In this document: one piece after another, positions 6,498-7,616 of the stretch
How positions within the stretch are numbered: position 1 is the stretch's first letter
Layout of the letters: each line of letters begins with the position of its first letter
Origin: Chloroflexota bacterium
GTDB taxonomy: Bacteria; Chloroflexota; Dehalococcoidia; UBA3495
Direction of reading: 5' to 3'
Assembly (NCBI GenBank): GCA_022576105.1
Contig: JACZRM010000077.1
Coordinates: forward strand, 1 to 7,616
DNA: 7,616 bases
Notes under the pieces: generated by a model
Databases searched by the model: none
Told to the model about the DNA's origin: nothing
What the model saw: the letters and a program-made list of their open reading frames with translations, nothing else
Program-made: the position numbers and the translations under genes

Positions 6498-6543
6498 CCC
6501 AATAATAACAACCCGGCATCAAAATTAGATAGACCCAATAATA
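6498..6543. repeat. Direct repeat pair CCCAATAATA upstream of the LLM gene
   Basis: CCCAATAATA occurs at 6498-6507 and again at 6534-6543, 36 bp apart. Each copy includes AATAAT, five of six matches to a -10 hexamer, so either copy could be part of the LLM promoter. Neither has a good -35 sequence. GCTTCC flanks the first copy on its left (6493-6498) and the second on its right (6544-6549). Confidence 0.35.
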
Positions 6544-6560
6544 GCTTCCGCGTTTTACCA

Positions 6561-6565
6561 AGGAG
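6561..6565 (+). promoter_or_regulatory. Ribosome binding site supporting the TTG start of the LLM gene
   Basis: AGGAG lies 5 nt before TTG 6571. No in-frame ATG or GTG fits here, and the protein beginning with the TTG codon matches the usual luciferase-family opening, M-K-L-G-F-F. This makes TTG the most likely initiation codon. Confidence 0.8.
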
Positions 6566-6570
6566 ACATT

Positions 6571-7575
6571 TTGAAACTCGGATTCTTTGTAACCAATCAG
6601 TACCTGCCCGGGGAATCGATGCCCCGGAAAATCCAGGAGAGCGCCGAGCAAGTCCGCGCGGCTCGGGAAGCCGGTTTCGACCTAATCTGCACCGGACAGC
6701 ACTATCTGGCCGCCCCCTATCAAATGAGTACCACCTTCCCGTTGCTGGCCCGGTTAGCCGCCGAAGCCGGTGACATGGAAGTAGCGGCCACGGTGATTCT
6801 GGTGCCGTTGCACAACCCGGTTGAGCTGGCCGAGAGCGTGGCCACCTTGGACGCGATTTGCAACGGCAAATTCATTTTTGGGGTGGGACTGGGTTACCGG
6901 GATGAAGAATTTACCGCTTTCGGAGTCCAGAAAGGGGAGAGGGTCGGCCGTCTCCGGGAAGCCCTGGAGGTAATGAAGCTGCTTTGGACTCAGAGCGAAG
7001 TCGAGTTTCAAGGAAAATACTACCAGGTGCCTCGTACTATTCCCGCTACCCGGCCAGTCCAGCAGCCCCACCCACCAATTTGGGTTGCCGCCAACAGCAA
7101 CGCAGCCATCCGACGGGCCGCCCGCTGGGGCTATCCCTGGTTGATCAATCCTCACGCAACAATTCCCCTGGTCGCCGAACAATGGACCAGCTACAAAGCG
7201 GCCCTAGAACAGGCGGGACAGGCCGTCCCAACAACGCTGCCCATGATGCGTGAGCTTTACATTGCCCACGACCGGGAGACCGCCTACATAGAGAGTGAGC
7301 CCTACTTGGCCCCCAAGTACCAGGCCTACGCCGCCTGGGGGCAGGACAAGGCGTTACCCGGGGAGGAAAACTTTAACAGCCCTTACCGGGAGCTGGCCAA
7401 GGATCGCTTTCTGCTGGGGTCGCCAGATGAGGTGGTGGAGGAAATTAGACGTTACGAGGCTGAACTGGACGCCAACTATCTGATCTTTCGCATGCAGTGG
7501 CCGGGCATGGAGCAAAGGCAGGTGCTGCGCCAGATAGAACTCTTGGGTAAGGAGGTGATTCCCCGGGTCAAATAA
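6571..7575 (+). CDS. LLM-class flavin-dependent oxidoreductase
   Basis: This is a 334-aa luciferase-like monooxygenase (bacterial luciferase / F420-dependent reductase superfamily) with a TIM-barrel fold. Members use reduced FMN or coenzyme F420 to oxidise aldehydes, alkanesulfonates, aromatic or other organic compounds. The opening MKLGFF is the first barrel strand. Family landmarks follow in order: ICTGQHYLA (39-47), TVILVPLHNPVELAESVATLD (74-94), GKFIFGVGLGYRDEEFTAFG (99-118), GERVGRLREALEVMKLLWT (122-140), PPIWVAANS (168-176), RFLLGSPDEVVEEI (279-292) and the tail LIFRMQWPGM (304-313). Length and motif order are normal and no truncation is seen. No signal peptide is present, so it is cytosolic. 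The cofactor and substrate cannot be chosen from sequence. It is divergent from the FAH gene across a 244-bp control region, which suggests, but does not prove, a shared pathway. The start is TTG, supported by AGGAG. Confidence 0.94.
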   Translation: MKLGFFVTNQYLPGESMPRKIQESAEQVRAAREAGFDLICTGQHYLAAPYQMSTTFPLLARLAAEAGDMEVAATVILVPLHNPVELAESVATLDAICNGKFIFGVGLGYRDEEFTAFGVQKGERVGRLREALEVMKLLWTQSEVEFQGKYYQVPRTIPATRPVQQPHPPIWVAANSNAAIRRAARWGYPWLINPHATIPLVAEQWTSYKAALEQAGQAVPTTLPMMRELYIAHDRETAYIESEPYLAPKYQAYAAWGQDKALPGEENFNSPYRELAKDRFLLGSPDEVVEEIRRYEAELDANYLIFRMQWPGMEQRQVLRQIELLGKEVIPRVK

Positions 7576-7604
7576 ATTAGGGGCCGACTTATTAAGGAAA
7601 TATC

Positions 7605-7616
7605 AGGAGCCGATTG
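7605..7616 (+). other. Possible start of a further gene cut by the window edge
   Basis: AGGAG (7605-7609) is followed after 4 nt by TTG at 7614-7616, the last three bases of the window. If it is a start, the gene begins 38 bp after the LLM stop and could be cotranscribed with it. There is no terminator-like hairpin in the gap. Nothing of the product is visible. Confidence 0.25.

Noticed and set aside
6333..6570. tRNA or small gene in the FAH/LLM gap
   Set aside because: No cloverleaf and no frame with a ribosome binding site and recognisable product were found; the gap reads as control sequence.
1..7616. CRISPR array, insertion sequence, prophage, toxin-antitoxin or defence genes
   Set aside because: No regularly spaced repeats, transposase, integrase or small toxin-like pair was found on either strand.

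Overview
The window is a five-gene stretch of a bacterial chromosome with no mobile element, CRISPR array, tRNA or rRNA that I can see. Base composition is moderately GC-rich and even across all genes. Gene content suggests a Chloroflexota member, possibly Dehalococcoidia or SAR202-like. The reasons are a UvrA with unusual D-loop wording, and a luciferase-like flavin oxidoreductase beside a fumarylacetoacetate-hydrolase-family enzyme, two families that are expanded in SAR202 genomes. This placement is inference from recalled family resemblance, not from a search.

Layout: the left edge (1-271) is intergenic and holds a 71-bp palindromic element of the GTCATTCTGAG type, followed by a plausible extended -10 promoter. 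Three plus-strand genes follow: uvrA (272-3235), a metallo-beta-lactamase-fold hydrolase (3429-4067) and an M16 zinc metallopeptidase (4184-5446). They are separated by gaps of 193 and 116 bp that contain inverted repeats, so they need not form one operon. A strong hairpin terminator at 5473-5496 lies between the M16 gene and a convergent minus-strand FAH-family gene (5526-6326). That gene shares a 244-bp divergent control region with a plus-strand LLM-class flavin-dependent oxidoreductase (6571-7575). The last 41 bp hold a Shine-Dalgarno-like sequence and a possible TTG start of a further gene cut by the window edge.

Functionally, uvrA is a housekeeping nucleotide-excision-repair gene. The MBL hydrolase and M16 peptidase are general hydrolases with intact metal sites but unknown substrates. 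The FAH and LLM genes may serve one oxidative catabolic route, in which a monooxygenase or dehydrogenase acts on a carbonyl or aromatic substrate and a C-C hydrolase or related enzyme acts later. The only sequence support for that pairing is their divergent arrangement around a palindromic site.

I see no clear new multi-gene system here. The items most worth a second look are non-coding: the terminal repeat, the structured segments upstream of the MBL and M16 genes, and the palindrome in the FAH/LLM control region.
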